64,000 nucleotides of DNA from Pseudocercospora fijiensis CIRAD86 (Eukaryota > Ascomycota > Dothideomycetes > Mycosphaerellales > Mycosphaerellaceae): assembly GCF_000340215.1 (NCBI RefSeq), contig NW_006921533.1:3522273-3586272 (forward strand). The letters run 5' to 3'. The notes beneath the pieces were generated by a model. The model saw only the letters and a list, made by a program, of their open reading frames with translations. It searched no databases and was not told the DNA's origin. Shown one piece after another: positions 10,001-21,499 of the stretch; positions within the stretch are counted from its first letter, which is position 1; every line of letters begins with the position of its first letter. Both the position numbers and the translations under genes were made by a program.

Positions 10001-11794
10001 TTATGCAGCGGCTGGCTGATGCCGGCTATCGCGCTCCATATCACTCTCTCCATCACGCGAGCCTACTTCCGACCAGCTATCAGGCGTCGCAACACCATCG
10101 CCTTCCTCTGACAGCATATCGACATCACTATCTTCGACCAGGTCAATGACTTCAATGCCGGAAGTCTCACTGCGTGGCGGTGAAGCGGTTCGTGAGGCCG
10201 TGCGTGATGGCGGGGCCGAGGTCGAGGCGGAGGCCCAGGTCTCAGAATCGGACTCTGTCTGAAGTCCAAATGAAGAGTGAGTGTAGGATGTAGGTGTGCG
10301 CTGGCCTTCTTGTGGAGCATCTTCGGACACGTCAATGAGCTGTGGCGTGTCCCGATCGAAGGTGGCAGAGCTAGGGGGAGCAGAGACTTCGCTAGGTGCA
10401 GAGTAGAAACTGGTGTCCGTAACATCCTGAGCAGGTTGTAGGCCAGCAGCCTCGCGGACAGGATCAAATGGCAACGATGAGCTCACGGCTAACGAAGGAG
10501 TGGGCACATACTGTTGCGCATTGTGACTTGCAAGACGTGCTTTGGTGAGCTCAGGAGTGATCCTATAAAGTTCATCGGACGCTTCAGAGAGGGCACCAGT
10601 GCTTTGCGACGCTAGAGAAAGTGGCTCCCTGGATGGCGAGAATTGTCGATCGAATAGTTCCACCCAATGTTCGCGAAGCAATCTGGGCGCAGTAGGAGGC
10701 GATGAGGGTGTGAGATCAACAAGTGGCTGCAAGTCTGCGGGAAGCGCTCTCGGTGTAAGAGATCCGTTATTCATCGTGACTTGCGCCGGCTGTTGGGAGC
10801 TCATGTCCTTGAGACTTGCAGCAATCGCAGCCCTCAGGTCATCATCTTCTTCTAGCTCGGGATGTCGTCTGGGCGAGCTTTCTTGATCAGATAGGGACAA
10901 TGCAATGGCAAGCTGTTCTTCATAAGACAAGCCTTCAGTACTAATCTGATGCTGCTGCTCTGGCCGGTGCTCAGTTGTCTGAGGCGGAAAGGTTCTTGGT
11001 ACAGGTATGGGTGGTGCTGGTGCTCTGTCATCCATAGGCATCGGGTCGACATGATCAAGCTCGATCTTTGGTGGCACGGGCGGTTTCGGTGTAAGGCTTC
11101 TGTCAATCGCATACTCGTCGGCAAACGGATTTGCAAGCGAAGAACCCCAAGACCATCCACTCGCGCCAGCAGAGCTTGATTCTGCGATAGGCTGGGCGAG
11201 ATGGCGTTCAACTTGTCGCATGTCCTCCACGACCGGTTCCGGCAAGGGCTCCATCTGCGGCGGTAATGGCAGCTCCCTCTTATTGACCACTGTGGAGCCT
11301 TTCAAATTACCCTGTGAGTCGACCAATTCGTCGAAAGTGGGTGTGGGAGGACTCTCGGCACCAGCAGCTTTAGCGGCAGCCTTACGTCTCTGCTGGAGAT
11401 CGTACAGTTGCTGATTTCGTCGTGCAAGATATTCTCGACCTTTCCTTCGTCGCTCTTCTGCCTCGTCGGGATCTGTAGGGCCTTTCACAGGGATCCGCCT
11501 GATTGTACTCGCATTTGAGAATGACCTTCCTGTTGCCAGAGCCGCAGCCTCCCTGCTGCCCTCAGCCTCGCGCCGTAGCTTCTCATCGTCTGCGATCGTT
11601 CGGCCCTCAAAGGCAAAGGCCTCTGCTTGCCTCCGTGATTGTGGATCTAGGTCCTCGCCGATTTGCCGAAGCAGTTCTGCGACCTTTCGCCGTTGCTGTT
11701 CAAGCCATTCTTTCACCTGCGGATTCTCGATTACGGCGAGGCCGAGGGCAGCAATAATGCCGATGGAAAGGATGATGCCTGATGTACGATCCAT
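10001..11794 (-). CDS. Membrane-anchored UIM-motif protein of unknown function
   Basis: A 597-aa protein in one exon. Residues 5-22 (SGIILSIGIIAALGLAVI) form one N-terminal hydrophobic segment, likely a signal anchor. Residues 25-150 are a charged coiled-coil-like stretch rich in E, R, K and A. Two ubiquitin-interacting-motif-like helices follow, at about 290-307 (EEQLAIALSLS) and 316-332 (EDDDLRAAIAASLKD). The rest is Pro/Ser-rich and disordered. Near the C-terminus IEVIDLVEDSDVD resembles a SUMO-interacting motif, with a hydrophobic core followed by acids. The longer open frame lacks an ATG at its 5' end; the ATG at 11794 places the hydrophobic segment at the N-terminus. No enzyme domain was recognised. 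A ubiquitin/SUMO-reading adaptor on a membrane is an inference. Confidence 0.75.
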   Translation of the reverse strand: MDRTSGIILSIGIIAALGLAVIENPQVKEWLEQQRRKVAELLRQIGEDLDPQSRRQAEAFAFEGRTIADDEKLRREAEGSREAAALATGRSFSNASTIRRIPVKGPTDPDEAEERRRKGREYLARRNQQLYDLQQRRKAAAKAAGAESPPTPTFDELVDSQGNLKGSTVVNKRELPLPPQMEPLPEPVVEDMRQVERHLAQPIAESSSAGASGWSWGSSLANPFADEYAIDRSLTPKPPVPPKIELDHVDPMPMDDRAPAPPIPVPRTFPPQTTEHRPEQQHQISTEGLSYEEQLAIALSLSDQESSPRRHPELEEDDDLRAAIAASLKDMSSQQPAQVTMNNGSLTPRALPADLQPLVDLTPSSPPTAPRLLREHWVELFDRQFSPSREPLSLASQSTGALSEASDELYRITPELTKARLASHNAQQYVPTPSLAVSSSLPFDPVREAAGLQPAQDVTDTSFYSAPSEVSAPPSSATFDRDTPQLIDVSEDAPQEGQRTPTSYTHSSFGLQTESDSETWASASTSAPPSRTASRTASPPRSETSGIEVIDLVEDSDVDMLSEEGDGVATPDSWSEVGSRDGESDMERDSRHQPAAA

Positions 11795-12750
11795 GTTAGC
11801 CTTGATTGATTGAGTTGTGGAAGAGCGTGTGGCAGCCGGCCAACAACAGAAGACAGTGACACGAGACCACTTCGATGTGGCGGCCACTTGCATGTGCGAC
11901 TGGAACACTCGGAGTTACTTGCCCTTCGCCGCCATGGGGGCCACCATCCTCGAGGTCGAGCGGTTCGCTGGCGAGAGACTGGGTGCTCTAGGGTCTGTTC
12001 ATGGACTTCACAAAATTGCAAATGCTGCCTCCGAATATCACTAGGAGCGGTCAGGAGAAGCAACGTGCAGCAAGCAAGGCAGCAGCAGTCAAGTCAAGTG
12101 GTAGTTGGCAGCCGGCCGGTGGTAGGATTCATGCCCCACTCACCTGCGGCGATCACATTTAGGTTGGCATACAAATCCCGGTAGCCGAAACCTTACGATC
12201 TGATATGGATATGGATATGTGTCTTGTCTGATGACAGACATTGAACATATATATCTTGTTCGTGCCAGCAGAAACAGTGCATACAAGCGCATTGAGCACT
12301 CTGGTAGCTATAATCACGACGAATTAGAGGGTAAGGTACCATTTTGGCTCGTAACAGCTTGCTGCTTCAACATGCGTTTGCGTCACGAGAGATGGAATAT
12401 GACCGATGATATCCTTCATGGGCGCAGTCTAGAATAGCATCAGAATACCGCAGTATTTGAGGATTGACAAGATGAAGTGTGCTCGAGCAACGTGGTTCGA
12501 GAGGCGCGACAAATTCTCCATGCCTCAGCTCTCCACCTCTGAACCTATCTCCGTTTTAGCCCCTTGCTGTTTGAGCGCAAGGAGGTTTTTAGTGTAGCAG
12601 GTGGTGGGCTCTTTCTAACTACTACCTTTAGTACCTTCTACCTTCCAACTACCCTTCCAGCTTCTACCTCTAACTATTCTATATCGGACTACTACGCGAC
12701 TAGACCTACACACCTATATACTAAACTATACTAACCTCCTTACGCTAGCA
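11795..12750. other. Promoter of the UIM gene and left border of the repeat region
   Basis: 11795-12590 has normal composition and holds the upstream region of the UIM-motif gene; no gene was recognised. From about 12592 the sequence changes to CpA-depleted, CTA/TAG-rich DNA (for example CTAACTACTACC), marking the start of RIP-affected repeats. CCTTCTACCTTCC at 12634-12646 is the exact inverse of GGAAGGTAGAAGG at 25615-25627 on the far side of the element. Confidence 0.5.
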
Positions 12751-12769
12751 AGGGTCTAAGGACAAATGT
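12751..12769 (+). repeat. Left terminal inverted repeat of the 12.8-kb element
   Basis: AGGGTCTAAGGACAAATGT. It matches the inverse of 25512-25530 except at two positions, both transitions of the RIP type (G/A and T/C). Weaker similarity continues to about 12795. Confidence 0.65.
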
Positions 12770-13482
12770 GCTAAATCTATAGTATTATCCTTATAAAAAT
12801 AAAAGATCACCAACTAGCGTAGAATACTATAATTTGATGCATACATATTATAGCCCTACTATTTCTAAGTTATTCTATATATATAATATTTAAATGCGAT
12901 ATATAGTTGCAAAGAAAACAAGCAATCCTTACTACGGGCAGATATACGTATACGACGGATTGTTATAGAGCGCTGCTACCTAATATCTAATATAGGAAAT
13001 ATATACGTCTATAACTAGGAGGTTATAGACTAGCTAATCCTAAGTACTGTTTATATAAGCTATATATCGAGAAAATGTATGCCTACTATCTACTAGCTCT
13101 TAAGCGGAGCTAAGCTAGGTACTCAAAATGAGACCTTCGGATCTCGACAAGTAATAACTCGGAGGTTCTAGAATAGCTAATTCTTAATTACTTTAATATA
13201 AGCTATATTTATATAGAGCGTAGTGTTATTGTATTATGTCTAAGTAGCGGAGGTTACTTAGCTATTACTAAAAGCTAGCACTAAAAGCTAGCACTAGCAC
13301 TAGCACTAGCACTAGCATATTATCTACTAACTATTCTCGGTTATACATTAAGCGATAGAAGATCCTACGTATAGGCGGCCTTCTATAGGCGGCTTCTTAT
13401 AGGCCGTCGTTTGTCGCGCTAAGAAACCTCGTAAAACATAGTCTTATTTAGCTTCGGATACGCGTTAAGGTAGACTATCTCT

Positions 13483-13560
13483 ATATATCGTATATCGTAT
13501 ATCGTATGTCGTATATCGTGTATCGTATATCGTATATCGTATATCGTATATCGTATATCG
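13483..13560. repeat. Heptanucleotide tandem repeat (ATCGTAT)n
   Basis: About ten copies of a 7-bp unit with a few single-base variants (ATCGTGT, GTCGTAT). It lies just inside the left arm of the 12.8-kb element. Confidence 0.85.
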
Positions 13561-13654
13561 CTATTAGTAATTCGAAAAAAAGGCCTTATTTATACGCTCT
13601 TTATTTAAGTAGGCCTAAAGGCAATAGGGCTTTGCCGCTTTAAGCTACGGGTAT

Positions 13655-13795
13655 AATAGCGGGCTGCCGCCCTTCTTCTTCTTCTTCTTCCTCTTACTCT
13701 TAGCTTCTTCCGCCTTGTATCTACTACTCGTATTTACTACTTATATCTACTACTTGCATCTACTACTCGCATCTACTACTCGCATCTACCGCTAA
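13655..13795 (-). repeat. Internal inverted segment, left copy (NLS-like tract plus 12-bp repeats)
   Basis: Read on the minus strand, this contains a tandem 12-bp unit (GAGTAGTAGATG-like), then a Lys/Arg tract (KAEEAKSKRKKKKKK) and GGSPL. The same order, including the Lys/Arg tract and the following Ser-Pro-Leu, is found on the plus strand at about 24955-25095. The pair forms a second inverted repeat nested inside the terminal one. Confidence 0.7.
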
Positions 13796-14006
13796 TATAT
13801 CCGACGTCGACTTACTAGACTCCGACCTACTAGACCTACTAAGTACGCTTTCTAGCCTACCGCTAAATCTATATCCGAATAAGTTGTCTAAGCTATTATC
13901 TAAATTAAATCTAGATTTTAAGGCAGATGCTAGTATATAAGCTACGCTTAATATAGACTAGTAACATATCGAGGTAGAGCGCTAGATAGCTACTAATAAG
14001 GAGGCC

Positions 14007-14075
14007 GCTATCGACGAAGAGGCTACTATCGACGAAGAGGCTACTATCGACGAAGAGGCTACTATCGACGAAGAG
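14007..14075 (+). repeat. In-frame 18-bp tandem repeat (TIDEEA)
   Basis: Four copies of an 18-bp unit encoding Thr/Ala-Ile-Asp-Glu-Glu-Ala/Val in the dead plus-strand coding region. The copies are almost identical. Confidence 0.85.
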
Positions 14076-17000
14076 GTACGTAGAGAGGCCCTATTCTAGG
14101 CGGTCGCTAATAAGGATATATATAAGGCGGAAACATATAAGTAGGAGGATCTTAGCGATAATAATGTTATACTAGAAAAGGCGGAGGAGGCTTCTATCGA
14201 AGAAAACGAGGCTATCGATCTATTTAGCGATATCGAGGAGGATAATTGTAATAAACTCGCGAATAAGGAAAATACGGAATATACTAGCGCAGCTATAGTG
14301 CTACGCCGCTAGACTCGATAGCAGACTCGACTCGCCGCCGCCGCTGCCGCCGCCGCCGCTACTAGCCCTTAGCGACGTATTTAATAGAATAGGACTACTC
14401 GAGGCACTTAACGCGTTCGTAGTTAGCGTCGTACCCGCGAGTAGAAGTACGTTAACATCTTCGGAGAGATAAAGCGTACTAGGCTCCCGCCTAAGCAGTA
14501 GATAATAATCTTTAATAGTTATAGCGAGAAGCTAAATAGGACTTATCGCAACTATATCCGCTAGTCTATAGCTACCCTTAAATATAAGCATATTATCTTA
14601 GCTCGAGTTATTTATAACGAACTTAAGAAGCTTACAATTTATTAGTAAGCTATTCTTTAACTAGTACAAACCGGAAGATTCGATAAAGGAGGTTAACCTA
14701 TAGGAGATATATAGTATTATCGAAGACACTATACTAACCTAGGTAAATCTTCTATGTAAGCTACTTCCGAATAAGAAGATCCTACTCGATAAGACTACGA
14801 ACGAGTCGCCTCCGTACAAGCAGGACCGCCTCCGTAAGCGCATTATAGTAACAACACAAATAGCTACTCGCTCGATCTCCTTAAAGAAGGCTTCTATATT
14901 CGGTAAGCAATTTAGCCTATACCTAGTTACTAGTAGTATGCTATACTATATAATTAGTGTTATTAACAATATAGGCCTGTCTAGTGCCGCTCGCACGATT
15001 CAGGCACTAATGCTAAAGACAGAGGCAGTTTAGGACTAGCGTATAATCGTAATAGCTCGAGATAAGCGGAGTTTCTCGGTATACGATAACCTAGTTAAGT
15101 AGAAGAATCGCAAGGGCGTCTAGAAGCAGGGTAACCGTACGGAGATGCTAAATATAACTACCTCCTATATCGGTATTAACGAGCGTATTCTAGCAGAAGG
15201 TTTGACTAAGGACACAATTAATTTAAACTCGGAGCTTAGCTATAAACACATCCTAGGAAATCTTGCCGAGGACGCGAAGTATAGAACCTATAAGCACCTC
15301 TCGTTATACTATGTCGACTAGGCATTAGGTATCGTATTTAGACTAGAGCTAAAGAGTGTGTTCGAGGGTTACGATTTCGAGATACGATATTAGTCGACTA
15401 TTACGTAGAGTCTCGATATAGCACTCGGAATTAGCACTAAGCATCTCCGTCCGGGCACTAAAACCGAACGCTTTATATAGCTAATAATCGATATTATAGA
15501 CCTAGAAGAAGCTACTAATCTCGTCCTAATAAAGCTATTAATAAACGATAAGGTATCGATTGCTAGATCTAAGGAGGTTCTAAAGGATATCTTCCTCGAT
15601 AATATATAGCTAGATAAGGATAAGGACTTCGGATATTAGCTACAACCTAGCAACTCTACTAAACAGATTGCCGCGCGCAATAAGAAGAGTCGGCTATATC
15701 TAATCGTCGAAGACTAGATAACTTGTGCCCGTTTTAATAGCTATTAAGCGGAAGGCGTCGAGTCGGAGCGCCCGTATAATCGATACGACTAGGGCGTAAT
15801 CGTGCCTAGCTAGCTACATGTCTATATAAACAAAGCGTACGGCATCGTTAAGACCTACTTTAATAAGAATTCCGATAAAGTATAGCTTGCCTATTCCTTA
15901 GTCGGCGATACCTTATTCTATACGATAAAAGGTATTAGTAAAGAGAACCCTAAATACTTCCTTATCTTAAACCTACTATATCGTATGTTCCGCAGCCGTA
16001 TTACTACCTGCTTCTAGTATAAGATAGACTCGTAGGGTTTTTTAGACTATTCCGATAAGTCGAAGAGCCGGATCGAGGTACTAAAGGTCGCTATCTCTAA
16101 TCTCGAGCCGGGGTAGTATCTATAAATAGTCGAGAACATCTAGACTAAGGCGTTTACTAAGGAGGTATAGTAGAATAAGTATATTAGTAAGGATAAGGTC
16201 CTTATCTAGGATGCTAATTATACTACTATATACCGCTTGCTTATACAGATCGAGGAGCTAATAATAATGCGTATTACGTACTGCTATCCGGAAAATAGAT
16301 GTCGGTTACTTAAAGCGTATAGTAGACTACCTTATCGTTCTATTCCTTAGAACTAACTAGACTAACTACGCGAAGTATATACTAGAATTCCGCTAGTTAC
16401 TCGAATAGGATTAGCCGTTACGTCGAGCATTAATAGCTATCTCTATCGTAAATCCCTCGGGTAAGGAAGGTAAAGGCATCGCTATAGATAAGGAAATCGA
16501 GCTTATTAATAACGACCTAACTCTAGACCTAAACTACTTTAGTAACTCGACCTATAATATAGCTACTATCGCTCGTAAGAAGGCCGGTAATCGCCGCGTA
16601 GCTCGAGCATTAAAGAAGATGTTTATATCCGCGATCGGTGTTAAAGGTACTAATTACTATACTAACAAGAACGCCGTAACCGATATACTAAGTATAGCCG
16701 ATAAGCTGTTCCGAGATAGCCTTATAGAGCGACAGCTAGTTAGTAAGGATTCTCCCGAGGATAATCGTATCCTATCGGACGATATTTAGCAGATTAGTAT
16801 TAGTAAGCTAGTACTAGCGATTAAGGCGTTAAATGAAGCTTATAGCGCTCGTTCTCGGTATGTAACTATAAGTACAAACGAGGCAGGCAATAATAGCGTC
16901 GATAGCATTAATAGTGCTAATGCTCGTAGCTACGGACTTAACGGACATAGCGGAGATCGTAGTCTACTCGGTGCTAGGGCTATTAATAAGGCAGATAAGC

Positions 17001-17210
17001 TATATATAGATGCTAATAGCTTTCCTTAGTTAGGCGACGGTCTACTACTAGTAGGATATATCTAGGCATTAGGCGCAGACGATAGTAGTAGTAGTAGTAG
17101 TAGCAATCTCGGCTTCTATACTATAGCTAGCGGCATACTATATAGCGTAGCACTCGCAGACCTAGACATGCTATAGTCTAACGATGCTAATCGTAACCTA
17201 GTTTACGATA

Positions 17211-17333
17211 CTAGTAGAGCTAGTAGAGCTAGTAGAGCTAGTAGAGCTAGTAGAGCTAGTAGAGCTAGTAGAACTAGTAGAACTAGTAGAACTAGTAGAA
17301 CTAGTAGAACTAGTAGAACTAGTAGAACTAGCA
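17211..17333 (+). repeat. In-frame 9-bp tandem repeat (Ser-Arg-Ala/Thr)
   Basis: About thirteen copies of AGTAGAGCT, switching midway to AGTAGAACT. In the frame of the dead gene this reads Ser-Arg-Ala then Ser-Arg-Thr. The switch is a single G-to-A transition carried by all later copies, so it spread by repeat expansion after mutation. Confidence 0.85.
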
Positions 17334-17740
17334 GTAGAATAGACGATAGCGACGACCTAATACTTATATATAGTGCTATCTAAGAGACCGCTACTGCTAC
17401 TAGCTACTTCGATTATACCGAGTATTAGGATCTAGACTAAGATAATAACGAGGCTGTTGCAACAGCTATAGCTATAGACTAGGGTATTGCAGCGATTAAG
17501 GATTAAATTAAAATAGCTTTTATATTCGGCATATTCGGAGTCTAGATATATAGCAATCCAATCTAATATATTTATTATCTAGCTCTCGTTAATAGCTTCT
17601 AGTTACCTTCTAGTTACTAGCCTAATGTATAGCCTCGGCACTAAACTAGCAGCGGGCGGCTATTGCGTTAAAAGTGCGGTTGGCGGCGAAGTAGTAGCGG
17701 TAGACTAGAGTGCGTGCCTCGTCGGGGGTACTTATAAAGT

Positions 17741-18117
17741 CGAAGGGTTTAACTAGGCGTACGATAATTGCTTAATAGCTAGCTACGAAGGGTTTAGCTA
17801 GGCGTACGATAATTGCTTAATAGCTAGCTAGGCTAGGCGTACGATAATTGCTTAATAGCTAGCTACGAAGGGTTTAGCTAGGCGTACGATAATAGCTTAA
17901 TAGCTAGCTAGGCTAGGCGTACGATAATTGCTTAATAGCTAGCTAGGCTAGGCGTACGATAATTGCTTAATAGCTAGCTACGAAGGGTTTAGCTAGGCGT
18001 ACGATAATTGCTTAATAGCTAGCTAGGCTAGGCGTACGATAATTGCTTAATAGCTAGCTACGAAGGGTTTAGCTAGGCGTACGATAATTGCTTAATAGCT
18101 AGCTAGGCTAGGCGTAT
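17741..18117. repeat. Higher-order minisatellite of 35- and 45-bp units
   Basis: A 35-bp core (starting GGCTAGGCGTACGATAATTG) alternates with a version carrying CGAAGGGTTTA in front. Long and short units are interleaved to give a higher-order pattern. It lies just downstream of the plus-strand dead gene. Confidence 0.85.
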
Positions 18118-18714
18118 AATGCCTCTAGTCGCTAGTAATTCTAGCCTTAGGCATTCGACTAGCAGTCGGCGGCTATTGCGTTAAAAGTGCGATAATGTAT
18201 AGCCGTTATTGTTGCCTTACTATTATAGCTAAATAGCGCAATCCTATTAGTAGAGGCAAACTTTACCTGCGATGCGCTAATATAGACCTACGCTTCCTAG
18301 TTTAACTTCTTCTTCTTCTTCTTCTTCTTCTATATATACTAATATACTAATACCCCTAGTAACACACTAGCTATCGGCTTCTAATAGCAACAGTGTCGAT
18401 ACCTCTTTATCGTATATAGGTAGCTCTATAGCGATTAACACTATTCCTTGCTAGTTCTACGGCTTGCTACCGACAGAGCCGCTTGTCTAATAGTTAAGGT
18501 TCCTCGGCAGGTAGTTTGTTTAGTCCTTTCTCTTCGAGGTTTGGTCTCCGATAGGCTTTGCTAAGCAAGACGTTGCGAGGCGACTCTCCTAGCGAGTAGG
18601 TATACTATAGCTTTAGCGGGCGTCGACTATGCATTTAACCGAAAGAGTATAGTTATTGTTAGATCGCAGTCTTGTCTTAGTGCAATAGACTACGGGTCTC
18701 GGGTAGATTAGCGG

Positions 18715-19215
18715 AGGTAAAAACTCTTTAGTAAGGTATACCTATAATGCGGCTAACAGTCTAACTCGGTAAAAACTCTTTAGTAAGGTATACCTTAAGT
18801 AGCGGCTCGATAGCGACTCTCCTACTAAGTAGGTTAATAGACTAAGTAGGTTAATAGGTTCGTAGCATTGCTATAGGTCCAACTTAGTAAAAACTCTTTA
18901 GTAAGGTATACCTTAAGTAGCGGCTATAGGCTTCCTACGTTCGGATTCTTTATAGGATAATATACGCGTATCTAGTTAAGTCGGCGTAACGCCTTCGTTA
19001 GGACTATTAGTTATAATAACCTTAGTCGTTGCGTAAGGGCCTCTAGTGTACTTAAGCCCGAAGGCGCTTAGTCTTAGTCTTTACTGCTACTATACGACTG
19101 TAGCCCTTTGCGTATTAAGACTGCTATTCGACTATAGTGCGCCTCCCCTTCTAGTAAGCGTATTAAGACTGTTATCCGACTATAGTACGCCTCCTCTTCT
19201 AGTAAGCGTATTAAT
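18715..19215. repeat. Dispersed short repeats in the element core
   Basis: AAAAACTCTTTAGTAAGGTA occurs three times (near 18720, 18773 and 18892), each followed by TACCT. A unit of about 50 bp containing CGACTATAGTGCGCCTCC is repeated about three times between 19085 and 19215. No coding function is supported. Confidence 0.7.
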
Positions 19216-20112
19216 ATTGCTATACGACTATAACGCGCTCGATAACCTTTTTTTCGCGGTATCTCTAACACTAAGGGCGCGGTTATACTCTATTGTTGTC
19301 TAGGTACTAATAAGTGTCGCTTTAGCGATCGCTGTCGTATTTCGCTTAATAAGTCCCTTCCTATATACCTCGCGTGCTATAGTTAGTAATAGAATGCGTT
19401 AATTGTTACGCATTACGCGTAGTATATAGGCTATATATAATGCTAGTATACTTCGGAGTATATACTTCTGCAGCCGCTTAGTACCGCTAGTTAATTAGAT
19501 CCCCGGACGCTACTATTCGTTTTCTCTGCCTTGTATAGTAACTAGTTATCGGAATAATCGTTCTAGGGAGAGTCTAAGCAATAGAGGGCGTTAACGTAAG
19601 AGGGCTATCGTAGCTTCTTAAAGGGTGCTTTTACGAGCGCTCGATATATATTATCGCCCTACGTATCTATCCTTGCTATATATATTGTAGTGCTAATAGC
19701 TGCGGTATAATAAGTATAGTGCTAGTCTCGCTAGTCTCGCTAGTCTCGCTAGTAACTTCTCGCTAGTAACTTCTCGCTAGTGTTAGTGCCTAAGGCGGCC
19801 GTCGTTATCGTGTTAGACACTTTTGTTAGCGCTATTTACTAGAAACGCGCTAAATCGACGTATCTCGCTATATTAGTAATGCTATTATAAAAGTCGTAAA
19901 GTCGGTATTGTAAATACGCGGAAGGAAGTAGCTATAACGTTTAATCCTACTAATTAAGCGCTCTGCTATACTAAATCCGGGGTCTTAGCGGGACTCGGTA
20001 TCCTTATCGCTTCCTCGAATTTACGCTTCTCGCCTAGCTCTTATATACTATCGACACCTACGACTATCTATACCTACGACTATCTATAAACCCTTATCGC
20101 AAAGAATACGAT

Positions 20113-20298
20113 AGAAAAGCCTACTTAGCGAGCCTATAAGGACATAATAGAAAAGCCTACTTAGCGAGCCTATAAGGACATAATAGAAGAGCCTACTTAG
20201 CGAGCCTATAAGGATATAATAGAAGAGCCTGCTTAGCGAGCCTATAAGGACATAATAGAAGAACCTACTTAGCGAGCTTATAAGGACATAATAGAAGG
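20113..20298. repeat. 36-bp tandem repeat
   Basis: About five copies of a 36-bp unit containing CTTAGCGAGCCTATAAGGAC and then ATAATAGAAG. Single copies of the same unit recur near 20696 and 21153, so the array has been broken up or dispersed. Confidence 0.8.
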
Positions 20299-20339
20299 GT
20301 AGTAAGGAAGGACCTTATTAAATACCAATTCTAGCGCCA

Positions 20340-20660
20340 ATTCTAGCGCTAGCTCTCGTAGAAGCAGCTAAACTAGGCACTATACGCTAGCACTCGCAGA
20401 AGCAGCTTAACTAGCTCTCGCAGAAGCAGCTTAACTAGTACTCGCAGAAGCAACTTAACTAGGCATCCTACATTATACGCCGGCTCTCGTAGGAGTAGCT
20501 TAACTAGGCATCCTATATTATACGTCGGCTCTCGTAGGAGCAGCTTAACTAGGTATCCTATATTATACGTCGGCTCTCGTAGGAGTAGCTTAACTAGGCA
20601 TCCTATATTATACGCCGGCTCTCGCAGAAGCAGCTAAACTAGGCAGGGTTAGCGGCGATA
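20340..20660. repeat. Tandem/dispersed repeat with AGAAGCAGCTTAACTAG core
   Basis: Units built on CTCGTAGAAGCAGCTTAACT, partly joined to GGCATCCTATATTATACG. At least eight copies, with further ones near 20880-21010. Variation is mainly A/G and C/T. Confidence 0.75.
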
Positions 20661-20756
20661 GCTTAGTGCTAGGCCTGCACTCGTAGAAGGACAAGGACTT
20701 AGCGAGCTTATAAGGACATAATAGAAGGGTAGCTATAACGGATCTTGTTAATGCTA

Positions 20757-20875
20757 ACTCTACTGCCAACTCTACTGCTATTTCTAGCGCTATTTCTAGC
20801 GCTATTTCTAGCGCTATTTCTAGCGCTATTTCTAGTGCTATTTCTAGCGCTATCTCTAGTGTCAATTCTAGCGCT
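20757..20875. repeat. 12-bp tandem repeat (TTTCTAGCGCTA)n
   Basis: About nine to ten copies of a 12-bp unit. The minus strand is open across it and would read repeated Glu-Ile-Ala-Leu, but this follows from the repeat itself and is not evidence of a gene. Confidence 0.85.
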
Positions 20876-21204
20876 AGCTCTCGTAGAAGCAACTTAACTA
20901 GGCCTGCTCTCGTAGAAGCAACTTAACTAGGTATTACACGCTAGCTCTACTATACGCTAGCTCTCGTAGAAGCAGCTTAACAGCTCTCGTAGAAGCAGCT
21001 CAACTAGGACACCTACGACTATTTATAAGCCCTATTAGCAAGCGCGTTAACAGCTAAGGCAATATACTCGACTAGACTTTGTTACGGAGAGGGATAAGGT
21101 CTTTAATAAGCAAGGAGAGTCCTTAGATTATATCGTCCTGCTCGAAACAAGCCTGCTTAGCGAGCTTACAAGGACATAATAGAAGGGTAGTAAGGAAGGA
21201 CCTT

Positions 21205-21478
21205 GTTAAATGCTAATTCTAGCGCTATTCTAATACTAATTCTAGTGCTAATTTTAGCGCTATTCTAATGCTAATTCCAGTACTAATTCTAGTGCTAATT
21301 CTAGCGCTAATTCTAATGCCAATTCTAATGCTAATTCTAGCGCCAATTCTAATACTAATTCTAATGCTAATTCTAGCGCTAATTCTAATGCTAATTCTAG
21401 CGCTAATTCTAGCGCTAATTCTAGCGCTATTCTAGCGCTATTCTAGCGCTATTCTAGCGCTATTCTAGCGCTATCTAT
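21205..21478. repeat. 12-bp tandem repeat (AATTCTAGCGCT)n
   Basis: More than twenty copies of a 12-bp unit with variants AATTCTAATGCT and ATTCTAGCGCT. It is related in sequence to the array at 20757-20875 and sits at the 3' end of the helicase relic. Confidence 0.85.
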
Positions 21479-21499
21479 CTCTTCTTACGACGAGTCGGG

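Larger units (their letters stand above)
13960..17510 (+). pseudogene. RIP-inactivated large coding region of unknown family
   Basis: Long plus-strand frames are interrupted almost only by TAG. From 13960 an acidic segment has the 18-bp repeat TIDEEA (14007-14075). Frames change near 14.7-15.1 kb and again near 16.3 kb, by introns or indels. From 15.13 to 16.3 kb readable blocks include MLNITTSYIGINERILAEG and FEGYDFEIRY. From 16428 a long block begins with ALIAISIVNPSGKEGKG and ends in a Ser-Arg-Ala/Thr repeat (17211-17333). No catalytic motif was recognised; a tyrosine-recombinase (DUF3435) signature was looked for and not seen. It may be the partner protein of the helicase or its detached N-terminal region. 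Confidence 0.6.

Noticed and set aside
17741..18117. Regular repeats with spacers, CRISPR-like at first glance
   Set aside because: The units are head-to-tail minisatellite copies without unique spacers, and this is a fungal nuclear genome.
19046..19303. Open frames on both strands in the element core
   Set aside because: They follow the period of the ~50-bp repeat and have no family similarity.
20608..20892. Open minus-strand frame with repeated Glu-Ile-Ala-Leu
   Set aside because: It only translates the 12-bp tandem repeat, which has no stop in that frame.
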